A stretch of DNA of 64,000 bases, from contig CM019218.1 in assembly GCA_009741485.1 (NCBI GenBank), positions 31,394,898 to 31,458,897 of the forward strand, read 5' to 3'. The position numbers and the translations under genes were made by a program. This document shows positions 63,901 to 64,000 of the stretch, in pieces. Numbering within the stretch: the first letter of the stretch is position 1; every line of letters begins with the position of its first letter. Origin of the DNA: Malurus cyaneus samueli. Its lineage: Eukaryota > Chordata > Aves > Passeriformes > Maluridae. Under the pieces are notes generated by a model. It saw only the letters and a list, made by a program, of their open reading frames with translations, searched no databases and had not been told where the DNA came from.

Positions 63901-64000
63901 TGAAGATAATCTCCTCCACCTACTATTTTCATTGGACAGGATGATGTTTTGAAATCACTTTTAGTCTGCTTGCTAGATCCATGTGTTTTGTCTTTGAATT
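60978..64000 (+). other. SMOC1: SMOC1 intron 2, 5' part (continues beyond the window)
   Basis: The intron starts with GTAGGT after phase-1 exon 2. The next SMOC1 exon should begin with bases completing an Asp codon and lead into the first thyroglobulin type-1 domain (a CWCV-containing module). No such sequence is visible up to 64000. One direct repeat is listed separately; otherwise nothing is recognisable. Confidence 0.75.
61663..61713 (+). repeat. Direct repeat, 20-mer at 31-bp period
   Basis: GAAACTCATTAAAATCCATT occurs at 61663-61682 and 61694-61713. Inside the first copy the decamer TTAAAATCCA is itself tandemly doubled (61671-61680 and 61681-61690). This nested pattern indicates recent slippage or local duplication in intron 2. 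Confidence 0.85.

Noticed and set aside
1..64000. CRISPR arrays, phage or plasmid modules, operons, tRNA or rRNA genes
   Set aside because: There are no regularly spaced repeats, no tRNA-like cloverleaf motifs and no dense coding. The window is vertebrate nuclear DNA.

Overview
The window looks like nuclear DNA of a bird. Genes are sparse, introns are very long, and coding exons have vertebrate splice sites. Interspersed repeats are few, and those I recognise are 5'-truncated CR1 LINE tails, the typical avian retroposon. There is one strong CpG island. I see no prokaryotic operon, phage, CRISPR array, plasmid function, rRNA or tRNA gene, and almost all open reading frames are chance ORFs. The species cannot be fixed from the sequence alone.

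The only protein-coding gene I can support is SMOC1 (SPARC-related modular calcium-binding protein 1), a secreted matricellular protein, on the + strand. Its first exon lies in the CpG island at about 19.08-19.86 kb and ends at a consensus GTAAGT donor at 19722. Its second exon is 60806-60977 and encodes the N-terminal Kazal/follistatin-like domain. Between them is intron 1 of 41,084 nt. Intron 2 begins at 60978 and runs off the window, so the thyroglobulin type-1, SMOC-specific and EF-hand exons must lie downstream.

Region by region: 1-19.08 kb is upstream intergenic DNA without a recognisable exon. It holds some AT-rich, homeodomain-motif-rich blocks that could be distal enhancers (about 3.56-4.27 kb and 10.48-11.48 kb) and an unusual inverted repeat between 13.6 and 15.3 kb. 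The CpG island carries a textbook core promoter: GC boxes, an inverted CCAAT box and a TATA-like TTTATAA. Intron 1 holds two CR1 tails (about 26.1 and 48.9-49.4 kb), a possible older retroposon remnant near 60.1 kb, T-rich low-complexity tracts (25.3 kb and a 30-T run at 57.94 kb) and a short tandem duplication just before exon 2. The start of intron 2 has a 31-bp-period direct repeat.

The most informative irregularity is in exon 1. The only ATG in good context (19621) is not in the reading frame that encodes the recognisable SMOC1 signal-peptide core and joins in phase to exon 2. Either one base is missing in this GC-rich exon, or initiation is non-AUG, or the gene is altered. Exon 2 also differs from the mammalian SMOC1 sequence as I remember it, by an extra Arg-Asp pair and by Ser in place of the Gly that usually follows Ser-Asp in Kazal domains. 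I did not find a previously undescribed multi-gene system here.
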